Below are positions 8,501 to 17,841 of a stretch of DNA of 64,000 nucleotides, piece after piece. This DNA comes from Acidobacteriota bacterium (GTDB lineage Bacteria > Acidobacteriota > Holophagae > Holophagales > Holophagaceae). Location: contig BJFQ01000002.1 of the NCBI GenBank assembly GCA_014189895.1, positions 1 through 64,000 of the forward strand, read 5' to 3'. The stretch's first letter is position 1. Each line of letters opens with the position of its first letter. The notes below the pieces were generated by a model. That model was not told the DNA's origin. It did not search any database and was given only the letters and a program-made list of their open reading frames with translations. Both the position numbers and the translations under genes were made by a program.

Positions 8501-9892
8501 ATGAATACTCGCGTTTTAGCCTCTCTCTTGATTGCCCATGCTCTCTGGTCGCAAACCCCTGAAATGGCCAAGGCTATCTACGAGAAAGCTTTAGCCTCAA
8601 ATGAGGCTTATCAAACACTGAATGCTTTGACTATGAACGTAGGCCACCGTATCAGCGGATCCGAAAACTTTACCAAAGCGATGGATTGGGGAGTCGCCAC
8701 ACTAAGGGCAAAAGGTTTTGTTAATGTACGTACGGAGAAAGTGATGGTGCCTCGTTGGGTCAGGGGTAAAGAATCTGCTCAGCTACTCTTACCTCGCCCC
8801 GTGAATCTCGCCATGTTGGGTTTAGGAATGAGCGTAGGAACCCCCAAGGAAGGCATTACTGCTGAAGTTATCGTAGTGGATACCTTCGAACATTTGTATA
8901 GATTAGGCCCACAGGTCAAAGGTAAGATCGTTCTCTTTGATGTCCCCTTTGAATCCTATGGAAAAACTGTTGCCTACCGATCGAATGGCCCTAGTCGAGC
9001 CGCCCAATATGGTGCTCTCGCTTGTCTCATTCGTTCGGTGGGATCGAGTAGCTTAAACACACCCCATACTGGGGCTTTGTCTTACGATGCGCAATGGCCC
9101 AAAATTCCTGCTGCAGCACTGAGTCTTGAGCATGCCACCTTGCTAAGGCGCATGTCAGAGTCAGGCCAGAAGGTAGTTGTTAAATTAAATATGGAAGCCG
9201 AACAATTGCCTGATGTTGAGGCAGGGAACGTGATTGGCGAAATTATAGGGTCCCAAAATCCTCAGGATATTATTGTTCTTTCGGGTCATCTAGATTCTTG
9301 GGATGTAGGACAAGGCGCGCAAGATGATGGTGTAGGTTGTATCATAGCCCTCGAGTCAGCGAGTTTGCTCAAGGAGATGAATATAGTCCCTGAGCGTACA
9401 ATTCGCGTCGTCTTGTTTGCCAACGAAGAAAATGGATTAGCAGGCGGTCGTGGCTATCGCGATCAATATAAAGCTTCGGTTAAAAATCATATTGCACTCG
9501 TTGAATCTGACTCAGGAAATGGCCGCATCAAGGGATTTACCCTTGATGCTCCTGGACGAGCGCCGAGGAGGCGGGGAGAAAATCCTTATAGCGATGGTGT
9601 TTCTATCACCGACTCAGCGCTTCTAGGGCGCTTTCAGGCGTTATCAAGGTTCCAAGCGACGAGCGATGCAACGATCTTTTCCTTAGGTGGTTCAGGCGCA
9701 GATGTATCACCGATGGTAGAAGCCGGAGCCGTTGGTATAGGTGCCAGTCATGATGTAGCACGTTATTTTGATGTACATCATACGGAAGCCGATACCTTCG
9801 ACAAAATTATTAAGGTAGATTTGCAGCATAATGTGGGTTCTGTTGCGATCTTAGCCTACACCTTGAGTTTTTCTTCAACCCGACTCCAGTAG
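8501..9892 (+). CDS. Secreted M28-family zinc peptidase with PA domain (carboxypeptidase Q-like)
   Basis: 463 residues: signal peptide 1-17 (ending LWS, then Gln), PA insert about 115-225, and an M28 catalytic domain. The dinuclear zinc ligands are visible: H263 and D265 in SGHLDSWD, the Asp pair at 275-276 (QDDG), the Glu pair in ANEENG (309-310), D337 in ESDSG, and the His pair in DVHHTEADTF near 435. It should remove amino acids or dipeptides from peptides in the periplasm or outside the cell. The animal-type glutaminyl cyclases share this fold, but the PA insert and complete two-metal site favour a peptidase. AAGGAT precedes the ATG. It follows the NTF2-like gene and precedes the DUF3445 gene by six bases. 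Confidence 0.92.
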   Translation: MNTRVLASLLIAHALWSQTPEMAKAIYEKALASNEAYQTLNALTMNVGHRISGSENFTKAMDWGVATLRAKGFVNVRTEKVMVPRWVRGKESAQLLLPRPVNLAMLGLGMSVGTPKEGITAEVIVVDTFEHLYRLGPQVKGKIVLFDVPFESYGKTVAYRSNGPSRAAQYGALACLIRSVGSSSLNTPHTGALSYDAQWPKIPAAALSLEHATLLRRMSESGQKVVVKLNMEAEQLPDVEAGNVIGEIIGSQNPQDIIVLSGHLDSWDVGQGAQDDGVGCIIALESASLLKEMNIVPERTIRVVLFANEENGLAGGRGYRDQYKASVKNHIALVESDSGNGRIKGFTLDAPGRAPRRRGENPYSDGVSITDSALLGRFQALSRFQATSDATIFSLGGSGADVSPMVEAGAVGIGASHDVARYFDVHHTEADTFDKIIKVDLQHNVGSVAILAYTLSFSSTRLQ

Positions 9893-9898
9893 GATCAA

Positions 9899-10639
9899 GT
9901 GGATTTTCCCTTCAAAATTCAAAACTATACGACGGCACCTCATATGGTGCCATACCAAGGCCCCCTATTTAATAAAAGTCCAGACCCCGAATACCTTGAT
10001 GCCAAAAAAAACCAATTAAATCTTTTCGGATCAGATCTCTTTGGAGAGACTCCTCTCGCGCAATCCTTGCATTTAGTAACCACAGCCTCTAAATACTTAG
10101 GGTTCGGTGCCCTAGAACATATTTGTGATTTGGCTCTCAAGATGGAAGAAGATATTGCTATTATGCACCGAGGTAGATTAGAGGCTATTTGTTTCTGTTT
10201 CCCGAGCAGTTGGGTACCGCGTGAGCGCCTTGGTCAAAGCCTAGCGCAAATCCACGCGCCAGTTGCCGACGGACAAGCGCTGGTTCGAGCCAGCGGTAAT
10301 TTGACCGAGCGCATGGCGAATCTTCAGCAGGGCCCCTATAAGCGATACGTTTGGACGTTATCCTCATCCAAAGACTTGAGCCAACATCCGGGGAAAGATA
10401 AACTCGTTAATCCCATATCCATCGAAGATCTTTTCTTCCGGCTAGAAACCCAAATTACGGCCCCTTTGGTTCACCAGGAGAGTAGTTTATTTTTGGTCAA
10501 AGTTGAGACAGTTCCGCTTGCTCAACTTTGGGTCGATTCTGAGAAAAGAGAATTTTTACTCAATGGGATCAATACCATGTCCGAGGAGGTCTTAAAGTAT
10601 AAAAATCTCCAAGGGATTAAAACAATAATCAATAAGTAA
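9899..10639 (+). CDS. DUF3445 family protein (heme-dependent oxidative N-demethylase-like)
   Basis: 246 residues, starting at GTG 9899. The central part FCFPSSWVPRERLGQSLAQI followed by HAPV is the hallmark of DUF3445, whose studied members are the alpha subunit of heme-dependent oxidative N-demethylase (dimethylamine oxidation). The C-terminal strand SLFLVKVETVPLAQL also fits. No signal peptide is visible, so the protein is cytoplasmic. The beta and gamma subunits of the dimethylamine enzyme are not nearby, so the substrate is open. It is the last gene of the 8022-10639 plus-strand unit. Confidence 0.7.
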   Translation: MDFPFKIQNYTTAPHMVPYQGPLFNKSPDPEYLDAKKNQLNLFGSDLFGETPLAQSLHLVTTASKYLGFGALEHICDLALKMEEDIAIMHRGRLEAICFCFPSSWVPRERLGQSLAQIHAPVADGQALVRASGNLTERMANLQQGPYKRYVWTLSSSKDLSQHPGKDKLVNPISIEDLFFRLETQITAPLVHQESSLFLVKVETVPLAQLWVDSEKREFLLNGINTMSEEVLKYKNLQGIKTIINK

Positions 10640-10653
10640 GACTTTGGGGGTCT

Positions 10654-11400
10654 CTAAGATTTTTTATCTAGAGTTGATCGCCCGCCATCCACGTGGAATA
10701 CTTGTCCGGTAATCCAACTCGATTGATCAGATAGTAAAAACTGAGCCAAGGAAGCTATTTCCCGAGGGTCTCCCAGTTTGGGGATCGGATGCAGCGAGGC
10801 AATAGCCTCCGCCATCTTAGGATTTTGGGTAAGCGGGAGGGCGAGGGGCGTTGAGGTGAGACTAGGTGCGATAACATTGATACGAATATGAGGGGCGAGT
10901 TCGGCAGCCAGTGAGCGAGCTAAGCCCTCCACGGATGCCTTGGCGGCACCGATAGAACTATGGTTTATGAATCCTCGTGTTGCAGCGATGGAACTAAATA
11001 AAATTATAGATCCTCGTCTTTCCTTGAGTGCAGCCGAAGATTCCTTGATAGCCAAGAACGCCCCCACTGTATTGAGTTCAAAACTACGAAGGAGGTCTTC
11101 TCGAGTAGTTCTCGAAAGAGGCTTTAAATCTAGAGATCCGATACAATAGGCTAAGCCATCCAGACCTTCTTGGCTGGCAACGGCGACAGCCTGTTTAATA
11201 GAATCAGGATTTAAGACATCGGCTACTAAGGTATGCTTTGCATCCACGGAACTCTGCAAGGCTTTCTCGGGCGTTTGTGTCGTGACGAATACACAATGAC
11301 CCTGCTGGGTCAGTTGATCCGTTAAGAACCCTCCAATTCCTCCGATACCTCCAAAGATAAGGTAATTTTTGGGATTGGAAGACATGTCTGATTGATTCAA
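10654..11400 (-). CDS. Short-chain dehydrogenase/reductase lacking the catalytic Tyr
   Basis: 248 residues with the nucleotide-binding turn FGGIGGIGGFL near the N-terminus and the structural NVIAPS motif. Ser137 and Lys154 of the SDR active site are present (LFSSIAATRGFINHSSIGAAK region), but position 150, where the Tyr of YxxxK belongs, is Ile. I recall a subfamily of SDRs with a similar SIAAAK-type motif, so this may be a stable variant. The start is uncertain: TTG 11400 directly after the upstream stop codon, or ATG 11385. It is the last gene behind the two M16 peptidase genes on the minus strand. Confidence 0.8.
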   Translation of the reverse strand: MNQSDMSSNPKNYLIFGGIGGIGGFLTDQLTQQGHCVFVTTQTPEKALQSSVDAKHTLVADVLNPDSIKQAVAVASQEGLDGLAYCIGSLDLKPLSRTTREDLLRSFELNTVGAFLAIKESSAALKERRGSIILFSSIAATRGFINHSSIGAAKASVEGLARSLAAELAPHIRINVIAPSLTSTPLALPLTQNPKMAEAIASLHPIPKLGDPREIASLAQFLLSDQSSWITGQVFHVDGGRSTLDKKS

Positions 11401-12924
11401 TTACTTAATAGGCTTCATGGTCATAGGGTCACGGAGGGACAAGGGGGTCACGGTCCAGTTAAACCCAAAGGAAGTGCCAACTTCACTCAACTTCCCAGGA
11501 TGATCCTTGACGTCTCCTTCTTCCATCTCTTTTGCATTGCCCACGACTAGAACCGAAGCTTTTTCGAGTTGCAGATATTTCTGAGCGACTCTGAGAATAT
11601 CTTCTCTTGTGACTTTGTTCACCCGGTCGCGAAGGGTCTCGAGCCAAGCATCGGGACGTTTGGCAAATTCGCCACTAGAAAAGGCACCTGCAATAGTTGA
11701 CTTATTAGCAAATTGTGCAGGGAAGCCGTCAATAATCGAGCCCTTAGCTACCCTTAACTCATCTGCAGAAACAAGGTTCGTCCGTATTTTTTGTATCTCA
11801 GCCAGGGCAAGTTTTGTCCCATAAGCTACGGTCCGTGTTTTGGTTTGAAACAAGGCTCTGAAGTCACCCGTGCGATCGACATAAACAGAACCGGTAAAGG
11901 TCGACCCTGCGCTGTAGGCCAATCCCTCATCTGAACGAATCTTTTTAACGAGACGAGAAGTGAAACCTCCTCCGCCTAAAATGCTATTCATGACAAGAAC
12001 AGATGGGTAATCTTCACTCAAAGCTGCAACCCCGGGAAGATTGATCGTGACCCGCACTTGGTTGACATCTCTATCGACAATAAAAATACCAGGTTTGCCA
12101 ATATAGGCGCCCGTAGGGACCTCGGGACTAATCGTAGCCGAGGGCGTCGATGTCAACTTACCGATAGTGTCGTTTAAAAGGCTTAACATTTGGGGTTTAT
12201 CAAATTTGCCTGAAACCGAAACGATCATGTTGGATGGATGAATTAGTTGAGCATGTGCTGCCTTAACATCCTCTAAGGTGATCGAGTCCATCGAGGCCTT
12301 GGTGGTATTTCGATTTCCGTAGTAATCTTCGCCTCGGAGAAGGAACCCTAATTGCTGGCGTTCAATCGAAGTGGTGTCATCATTGCGACGCTGCATCGCT
12401 TGAATACTATTTTTCTTGGAAAGTTCGAAGCGATCTTGGGCGAATCGGGGCTGAGTAAGCATCTCCATGAGTAGAGCCATACCTTCCTTAATATCTTTCG
12501 ATAGAACACTCATCGAGATTTGGCCCGAGGTGTCCCCCAAATTGCTATTAGCCTGAGCTGCCATAAATTCAAGTCGCTCATCTAATTGTGCTGGAGTGAA
12601 GGAGGCAGTTCCTCCAGTGCGAAGGAGGCCGCCCATGATTTGAGCCAAGCCTTCCTTGCCCTGAGGGTCTAAGTACCCGCCGCCTTTCAGGGTAATGTTG
12701 ATATTAATGATTGGTTGGCCGGTAGCATCTGGTACGAGGTAACAGCTCAATCCGTTGGCGAGTTTAATTCGAGCTTCTCGGACATTAGGGACTTTGAAAT
12801 CAATGGACTTAAACGAGAGCTTTTCAGGTCGATTGGGGATACTCGTTTTTTTGGTAGGGACTGAAGTAGTCGTTTGCGCAACGAGTGCAGCGGAAATCAG
12901 AGATAAAACAAAACGATTCAACAT
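11401..12924 (-). CDS. Exported M16-family protein without the zinc motif (non-catalytic partner)
   Basis: 507 residues: signal peptide 1-16 (ending LVA, then Gln), then two M16 domains. At the place of the inverted zinc motif HxxEH the sequence reads GLAQIMGGLLRTGG, so all three metal residues (His, Glu, His) are replaced by Gln, Gly and Gly. The C-terminal M16 half has the usual Gly-rich loop (GGGGFTSRLVKKIRSDEGLAY), which binds substrate in active heterodimers. It probably pairs with the active M16 subunit encoded just upstream, whose stop overlaps its start (TAATG). Periplasmic or outer-membrane-associated location is inferred from the signal peptide. Confidence 0.9.
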   Translation of the reverse strand: MLNRFVLSLISAALVAQTTTSVPTKKTSIPNRPEKLSFKSIDFKVPNVREARIKLANGLSCYLVPDATGQPIININITLKGGGYLDPQGKEGLAQIMGGLLRTGGTASFTPAQLDERLEFMAAQANSNLGDTSGQISMSVLSKDIKEGMALLMEMLTQPRFAQDRFELSKKNSIQAMQRRNDDTTSIERQQLGFLLRGEDYYGNRNTTKASMDSITLEDVKAAHAQLIHPSNMIVSVSGKFDKPQMLSLLNDTIGKLTSTPSATISPEVPTGAYIGKPGIFIVDRDVNQVRVTINLPGVAALSEDYPSVLVMNSILGGGGFTSRLVKKIRSDEGLAYSAGSTFTGSVYVDRTGDFRALFQTKTRTVAYGTKLALAEIQKIRTNLVSADELRVAKGSIIDGFPAQFANKSTIAGAFSSGEFAKRPDAWLETLRDRVNKVTREDILRVAQKYLQLEKASVLVVGNAKEMEEGDVKDHPGKLSEVGTSFGFNWTVTPLSLRDPMTMKPIK

Positions 12925-14675
12925 TACTTGTTCTCCTTCTTGCTAAGTTCTTGAATTTGAGCTTCAATTTTTTTACGTAAATAATCAATAGCTCCCTTCA
13001 TTTCGGGAGGGAGTTGAGCAGCTTGGGCTTCCATTTGCCCAAGAACCGTTTTTAATTGCCCAAGATCAGTGATCATCGATAGGCGACTCAGTTGGCTTGT
13101 AATCATGGCGCGAATTTGATCAGGGAAAGCAGCTAGCTCTGGATCTACTGGCTTGACGGAAGCCTTTCGATTGTAGATCGCAACATTACGATTCTCTTTA
13201 GTTAGATAGGTATTGGCTACTCGCTGAATATCTGCCATGGTTACTTTCTCGAATCTGGAAGGTGATTCGATAAATTCCTTGTAACCGGTAATAGCATCGG
13301 CCACGGCGAGCTGAACCATCAAGAAGTAATTGTTATCTAGGCGTCGGAAACTATCTGCCTGAACTTGATTCTTCACTTTTTGAAGTTCTTGTTCTGAAAT
13401 ACCCGTCGATTTGATTTTTTCGACTTCTTGATAGACGGCTTGTTCGACCTCTTCGGGCTTGTAGTCACCACTCACGGTGCCCTGGACGGTGAAAACTCCA
13501 CCATATTTTCTGCTGTCTCCACCGGCACGAAGATTCGTAGCTAATTTTTTGTCTAGTACAATGCTCTTGTAGAGGCGACCACTTCGTCCATTAAGCACGG
13601 ATGCTAATAAATCAAGCGCATACATGTCTTTATGGCCAAGGGCTACAGATTTCCATACGATTTCTACAGAAGGCGTAGTTTCGGCCTCGGCCACCATACG
13701 CTTTTCAGCAATCTGCTTGGGTTCCAAGGTGACGACTTCGGGAACACCTTTAGGATTACGAGGGATTCTTCCAAAATACTTTTCTAACATCGGAATAATT
13801 TCTGTATCTTTCACATCACCTACGAGGACAGCAGTTAGGTTGTTCGGAGCATAGTATGTGTTGAAAAAATCAAGAGCTTGCTCGCGAGTGATGCTAGCAA
13901 GATCGGACCCCCAACCCACCACTGGCCAATGATAGGGATGAGCCTCCCAGACGATAGATTCGAAAAGTTCACCGAACTTACCGGTAGGGGTACTTTCTGT
14001 TCTGAGGCGACGCTCTTCAAAGACGACATCTCTTTCTTTGTAGAATTCACGGAACACGGGATTTAAAAGGCGGTCGGATTCCATCCAAGCCCAAAGCTCT
14101 ATTTTATTTGAGGGAACCGTTTGGACGTAGCAGGTCACATCGCTATTGGTAAAAGCATTAAGACCTGTTCCGCCGGCTTGGGTATAAACCTTCGAGAACT
14201 CATCTTTGATCAATAAATCTTGCTGTTCTTTGACCAACTTCTCAAATTCATTCATCAACTTTTGGTGACGTTCCGAACGATTTTTTGGGTCTGTCATATC
14301 GGCGATTTCGCCACGGAGTTGTTTAGTCCTCAAGATAGAATCTTCTTGACGAATTTCATTTCTTAACTTGTCTTGTAAGTCATTGAGCTCGAGATCTCTT
14401 TTGATATCTTTTGTTCCGATTGTTTTAGATCCCTTAAACATCATGTGTTCAAAGAGGTGGGCTAAGCCAGTGATACCAGGTCGTTCATTGGCTGATCCAA
14501 CACGAGCGATCCAGCCTACAGCAACAGTTGGCTGATCATTACGCTCAACCACAAGAACTTTCATACCGTTAGAGAGGACATGCTCTTTAACGGGAAGATT
14601 TGCAGCGGACTGACTTACTAGAAGAGCAGAAGCAGTCACTAAAAGCGAAATCAGTTTCAAATGCAGGCGTCCCAT
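12924..14675 (-). CDS. Exported M16-family zinc metallopeptidase, catalytic subunit
   Basis: 583 residues. Signal peptide 1-21 (ending LLVS, then Gln). The inverted zinc motif HLFEH is intact (H73, E76, H77) in GITGLAHLFEHMMFKGS, and the downstream region RDVVFEERRLR should supply the third ligand. An insertion rich in charged residues (about 85-150, likely coiled coil) separates the motif from NAFTNSDVTCY; such inserts are common in bacterial M16B proteins. The C-terminal tail (about 545-583) is helical and charged. It degrades peptides, probably in the periplasm, with the inactive partner encoded next. The M14 peptidase gene lies 92 bases upstream. Confidence 0.93.
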   Translation of the reverse strand: MGRLHLKLISLLVTASALLVSQSAANLPVKEHVLSNGMKVLVVERNDQPTVAVGWIARVGSANERPGITGLAHLFEHMMFKGSKTIGTKDIKRDLELNDLQDKLRNEIRQEDSILRTKQLRGEIADMTDPKNRSERHQKLMNEFEKLVKEQQDLLIKDEFSKVYTQAGGTGLNAFTNSDVTCYVQTVPSNKIELWAWMESDRLLNPVFREFYKERDVVFEERRLRTESTPTGKFGELFESIVWEAHPYHWPVVGWGSDLASITREQALDFFNTYYAPNNLTAVLVGDVKDTEIIPMLEKYFGRIPRNPKGVPEVVTLEPKQIAEKRMVAEAETTPSVEIVWKSVALGHKDMYALDLLASVLNGRSGRLYKSIVLDKKLATNLRAGGDSRKYGGVFTVQGTVSGDYKPEEVEQAVYQEVEKIKSTGISEQELQKVKNQVQADSFRRLDNNYFLMVQLAVADAITGYKEFIESPSRFEKVTMADIQRVANTYLTKENRNVAIYNRKASVKPVDPELAAFPDQIRAMITSQLSRLSMITDLGQLKTVLGQMEAQAAQLPPEMKGAIDYLRKKIEAQIQELSKKENK

Positions 14676-14767
14676 AGGATCTCCATGAAGTCAGATAATC
14701 AGCCTATAACCAAGGCGATAAAGGCCTTCATTTTATTTTTTAATTGTGCGAATTCAAACTCGAATGG

Positions 14768-16384
14768 CTATTTCTGCCCGTTGGAATGACTTTCGCGCAA
14801 GAGATTTGATAAAGACTGCCCATTTTTAGGTGCAATTGCCAAGATGTCGACAGAGTTCATCATCCTCCAATAAACAAGACCATCAGGACTCCTTGGATCA
14901 ATCAAATAAAAAGCAAGACGTGCCTTGCCGTGAGTGAGTGGAACGTAGACAGCTGTCTGAAGTTTATCTTGCGACCAGGAGTTCTTTTCCTGCGTGCCTA
15001 ATGAAGGAACCCAATGCCCCTTGAGGCTCAAGGTCTTAATACCCTGAAAGGGGCGAGGACTTTCTTTGCGTTCATCCTCGATAAAAGACCAATGCTTGGC
15101 GGAGAGTTGTTTCTGAGAAACCCTTTCATAGGGTATACCATGTGCTGACAATCGTTTCTTAATATCCTCGAGACGATCGCTAGAAATGAGATACCCCTCA
15201 GGCAAGGAGACCCAATCAGTATATTGGTAGGACGTCAGAGCAGGAAGTTTGATCCTTTTTCTGGATCTTTCTCCGATCAATTTCCCTTGCTCATCTTTAA
15301 TAGGTTCGATCACATCGAATATAAAACGTTCACTGACTTTAAGAGATGCATTCAACGGTAATCGCGTGGGCAGTTCTCCTTGGGCCTTCGCAGTGATGAC
15401 TTTAATAGAGGAAGATTGTCGACTAATCGTCTTGAGGGATTCAAGAACGAAGGTTTTTGTTTCAAGAACCCGCTCTTCAAAACTTCGATAGACATACGCC
15501 TCACTCAAAATGGACAAGCGGCCTTGAAGAGAAGGGTAATTTGTTAAAAAGCGAGGTCGCCAATCAAACGTTTCCCAAGACTTTGGGTTTGAAGTTATTT
15601 TGGGGTCATCAGTACCCGTTGTTTTCAAAAGATCGGGACCCTCGGAACTGTAATTTCCATAATCAAAAACAGGGAAGCCTTTACGATCGAGTGTTTTTCG
15701 AATATCGAGTAGAAGTTTTTGATTTAAAGCCATGAGGGGGTCGAATCCGGGAGCCATAGCGGGAGCATAAGTGAGATAAAAGCCATGATAACTTCCGTTG
15801 GTTGTGTGTAAATCCATTACAACGTGAGGATCAAAATCCTTAAGCATAGATAAAAACCAGTGCGTATTCGTCGCTTCTGCTTTCATGAGATCTCGATTGA
15901 GATCGAGCCCCTGTGCATTCTCTCTAGTGCCAACACCACTCGCTGGATTGGGCTGATGAGTCCGATGCTTAGGGTCCAATAAGTCGGTACCCTCTGCGTT
16001 ATAACAAGGCATCACCACGAGATCAATGGACTCTCGAAGTTGTGGATGCTGTCCTTCAAGCCACTCCCTAATAAGCATCTGGGTAGCTTCTTTCCCTTCT
16101 ACTTCTCCAGCGTGAATATTCGCATTGATATAGACCCGGATAGGATTCTTTCGAGCCGCCTTGATGCGCCACGCCCTTAAGGGCTGACCCCTCTCGGTTT
16201 CAGTGGGAGCTCCTAGGGGTTGATATGGGTGAAGATCGGCGAAGACCCCCTGAAGGGAATCCATAAAGACTTTGACTTCGTTGACCGTCGAGGTCCTTTG
16301 ATATTTAGTCTGTTCAGGTATGGTTAAGAAGCCCTGACCGAATAGACATACATTGAGTCCAAAAATGAGGACAATGCGGCTCAT
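14768..16384 (-). CDS. Secreted M14-family zinc carboxypeptidase
   Basis: 538 residues; signal peptide 1-16 (ending LFG, then Gln). The zinc site is H91 and E94 in NANIHAGEVEG plus H193 in MDLHTTNG. LDLNRDLMK holds the Asn-Arg pair that binds the substrate carboxylate in the carboxypeptidase A fold. The region after about 330 is a large extra C-terminal part of unknown role. It should trim C-terminal residues from peptides outside the cytoplasm. Its ATG overlaps the stop of the upstream membrane-protein gene by four bases (ATGA), so the two are translationally coupled. Confidence 0.9.
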   Translation of the reverse strand: MSRIVLIFGLNVCLFGQGFLTIPEQTKYQRTSTVNEVKVFMDSLQGVFADLHPYQPLGAPTETERGQPLRAWRIKAARKNPIRVYINANIHAGEVEGKEATQMLIREWLEGQHPQLRESIDLVVMPCYNAEGTDLLDPKHRTHQPNPASGVGTRENAQGLDLNRDLMKAEATNTHWFLSMLKDFDPHVVMDLHTTNGSYHGFYLTYAPAMAPGFDPLMALNQKLLLDIRKTLDRKGFPVFDYGNYSSEGPDLLKTTGTDDPKITSNPKSWETFDWRPRFLTNYPSLQGRLSILSEAYVYRSFEERVLETKTFVLESLKTISRQSSSIKVITAKAQGELPTRLPLNASLKVSERFIFDVIEPIKDEQGKLIGERSRKRIKLPALTSYQYTDWVSLPEGYLISSDRLEDIKKRLSAHGIPYERVSQKQLSAKHWSFIEDERKESPRPFQGIKTLSLKGHWVPSLGTQEKNSWSQDKLQTAVYVPLTHGKARLAFYLIDPRSPDGLVYWRMMNSVDILAIAPKNGQSLSNLLRESHSNGQK

Positions 16385-16833
16385 TGCATTGATTGGATAG
16401 TCGTTGTTTCCTTAGGTTGGGTTTGACCGAAGATTTGTTGGTTTTCGATGATAAAACCAATCAAAGCAATCACGATGACACTCGATAAAGCTAGAGTGCG
16501 TTTCCCAATTGCCAAACCTCTACTTGCAGATTCTGAAAGACCTAAAACGACGAGTACAAAAAGAAGTTTATAGTGGAAATATTTATTCACAAAAGGATTC
16601 TCACCCATTTGCATATTTAAAACAAGAAGTAGCATGCCAACAATAAACGTAATACGAAGAGACCAGTTGACTAACGATTTCCAAAGGGCAGCTGAAAGAC
16701 CCTTATAAGCAGGATCGCTTTCTTCGAGACCCGAGATGATCAGGCAAGCCGCCCCACCACCTAACGCCGAGGCAAATAAAACAAGATGCACCCATTTCAT
16801 AACTGAAAGAAGGGTGATTGCTTGAAAATCCAT
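16381..16833 (-). CDS. Four-helix membrane protein, HemJ/CopD-like
   Basis: 150 residues with four predicted transmembrane segments (about 8-32, 52-75, 85-103, 112-130). His residues sit in helix 1 (MKWVHLVLF) and before helix 3 (KYFHYKLLFVLVVLGL). This pattern resembles the heme-binding His/Lys positions of the HemJ (UPF0093) and CopD families, but the resemblance is by eye and the protein is not clearly either. It is the first gene of the minus-strand peptidase unit and its stop overlaps the M14 start codon. Function unknown. Confidence 0.6.
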   Translation of the reverse strand: MDFQAITLLSVMKWVHLVLFASALGGGAACLIISGLEESDPAYKGLSAALWKSLVNWSLRITFIVGMLLLVLNMQMGENPFVNKYFHYKLLFVLVVLGLSESASRGLAIGKRTLALSSVIVIALIGFIIENQQIFGQTQPKETTTIQSMQ

Positions 16834-16875
16834 AACGAACTCCCTCTTATTTAGATTTCAGTTTAGCCTAATGAT

Positions 16876-17841
16876 ATGAATCCACTCAAGGTTGCCGTCA
16901 TTGGTGTCGGTCATTTAGGCCAACATCATGCTCGTATTGCCCACGAATCCTCCCGAGCTCATTTGATTGCAGTGGTAGACCCAGACGAAAAAAGAGGATC
17001 CCGCATAGCAGAGCAATTCCATACACGTTGGGTAGCAGAATGGTCTGAAATTGCTGATCAGGTGGATGCCATCCAGGTTGCTGCTCCAACCGTTCATCAC
17101 CATCAACTAGGAATGGAAGCAATCAAACTAGGGAAACACATCCTAATGGAAAAACCTTTGGCCTCCCAGCATGAAGAAGCGCAACTCCTTCATGCTGCCC
17201 ATGAACAGTCTTTAGGAATATCTCCTGCTGTCATTCGGGCTGTAGGCCATCTCGAGCGTTTCAATCCCGTGGTCCAAGCCCTGAGAGAAAGAAAATTTAC
17301 ACCACGTTTCTTGGAAACCGTGAGGGTCTCACCTTTTCCTATGCGTTCCACTGAAGTCGATGTTGTGATGGACGTCATGATCCATGACTTGGATTTGATT
17401 CGGGCCCTAGTAGGGAAGCCCATTAGAGATGTTGAGGCCTTTGGTATTCCCGTATTGACCCAACAAGCAGATTTAGTCAATGCCCGCATTAAGTTCGAGG
17501 GGGGAACCGTTGCTATTTTGACGGCAAGCCGCGTGGCACAAAAAAAAGAACGAACACTTCGTGTCTTTGGAAACCAGAGTTATGCCAAGTTAAACTTTGC
17601 TGATCAAACTATGGAACTCTTAAATTTAGTTAAAGGGACCAGTGGGTTCGAGATCAAAAATGAAAGCATATCCATCCAAGAGGGAGAACCTCTTAAAATT
17701 GAGATCGAAGAGTTTTATCGTGCTTGCTTGGGACTAGGGGGCGAATACGTCTCATGGAGTGAAGGCTTTGAAGCTATGAAAGTAGCTGACTTGGTTCAAA
17801 AAGCAGTTCAAAAAAGCCTGTCGGAGATTCAGGGCACGTGA
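16876..17841 (+). CDS. Gfo/Idh/MocA-family NAD(P)-dependent oxidoreductase
   Basis: 321 residues with the N-terminal Rossmann motif GVGHLGQHHARIAHES, the EKPLA motif (MEKPLASQHEEA) and the MIHDLDL segment of the second domain that carries the catalytic His/Asp. Members oxidise or reduce sugars and inositols. Related genes near lipid A biosynthesis genes in other diderms include GnnA (UDP-GlcNAc 3-dehydrogenase); that assignment is only a suggestion here because no lpx gene is adjacent. No Shine-Dalgarno site is visible before ATG 16876. The stop overlaps the next GTG start (GTGA). Confidence 0.85.
   Translation: MNPLKVAVIGVGHLGQHHARIAHESSRAHLIAVVDPDEKRGSRIAEQFHTRWVAEWSEIADQVDAIQVAAPTVHHHQLGMEAIKLGKHILMEKPLASQHEEAQLLHAAHEQSLGISPAVIRAVGHLERFNPVVQALRERKFTPRFLETVRVSPFPMRSTEVDVVMDVMIHDLDLIRALVGKPIRDVEAFGIPVLTQQADLVNARIKFEGGTVAILTASRVAQKKERTLRVFGNQSYAKLNFADQTMELLNLVKGTSGFEIKNESISIQEGEPLKIEIEEFYRACLGLGGEYVSWSEGFEAMKVADLVQKAVQKSLSEIQGT

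Noticed and set aside
8501-9892. M28 protein as the glutaminyl cyclase that would process the Gln N-termini
   Set aside because: It has a PA insert and a complete two-metal peptidase site, so an M28 peptidase is the better reading; a cyclase should be sought elsewhere in the genome.
10639-10670. Possible terminator between the DUF3445 and SDR genes
   Set aside because: AGAC/GTCT gives only a four-base stem with a large loop before the T run, too weak to call.
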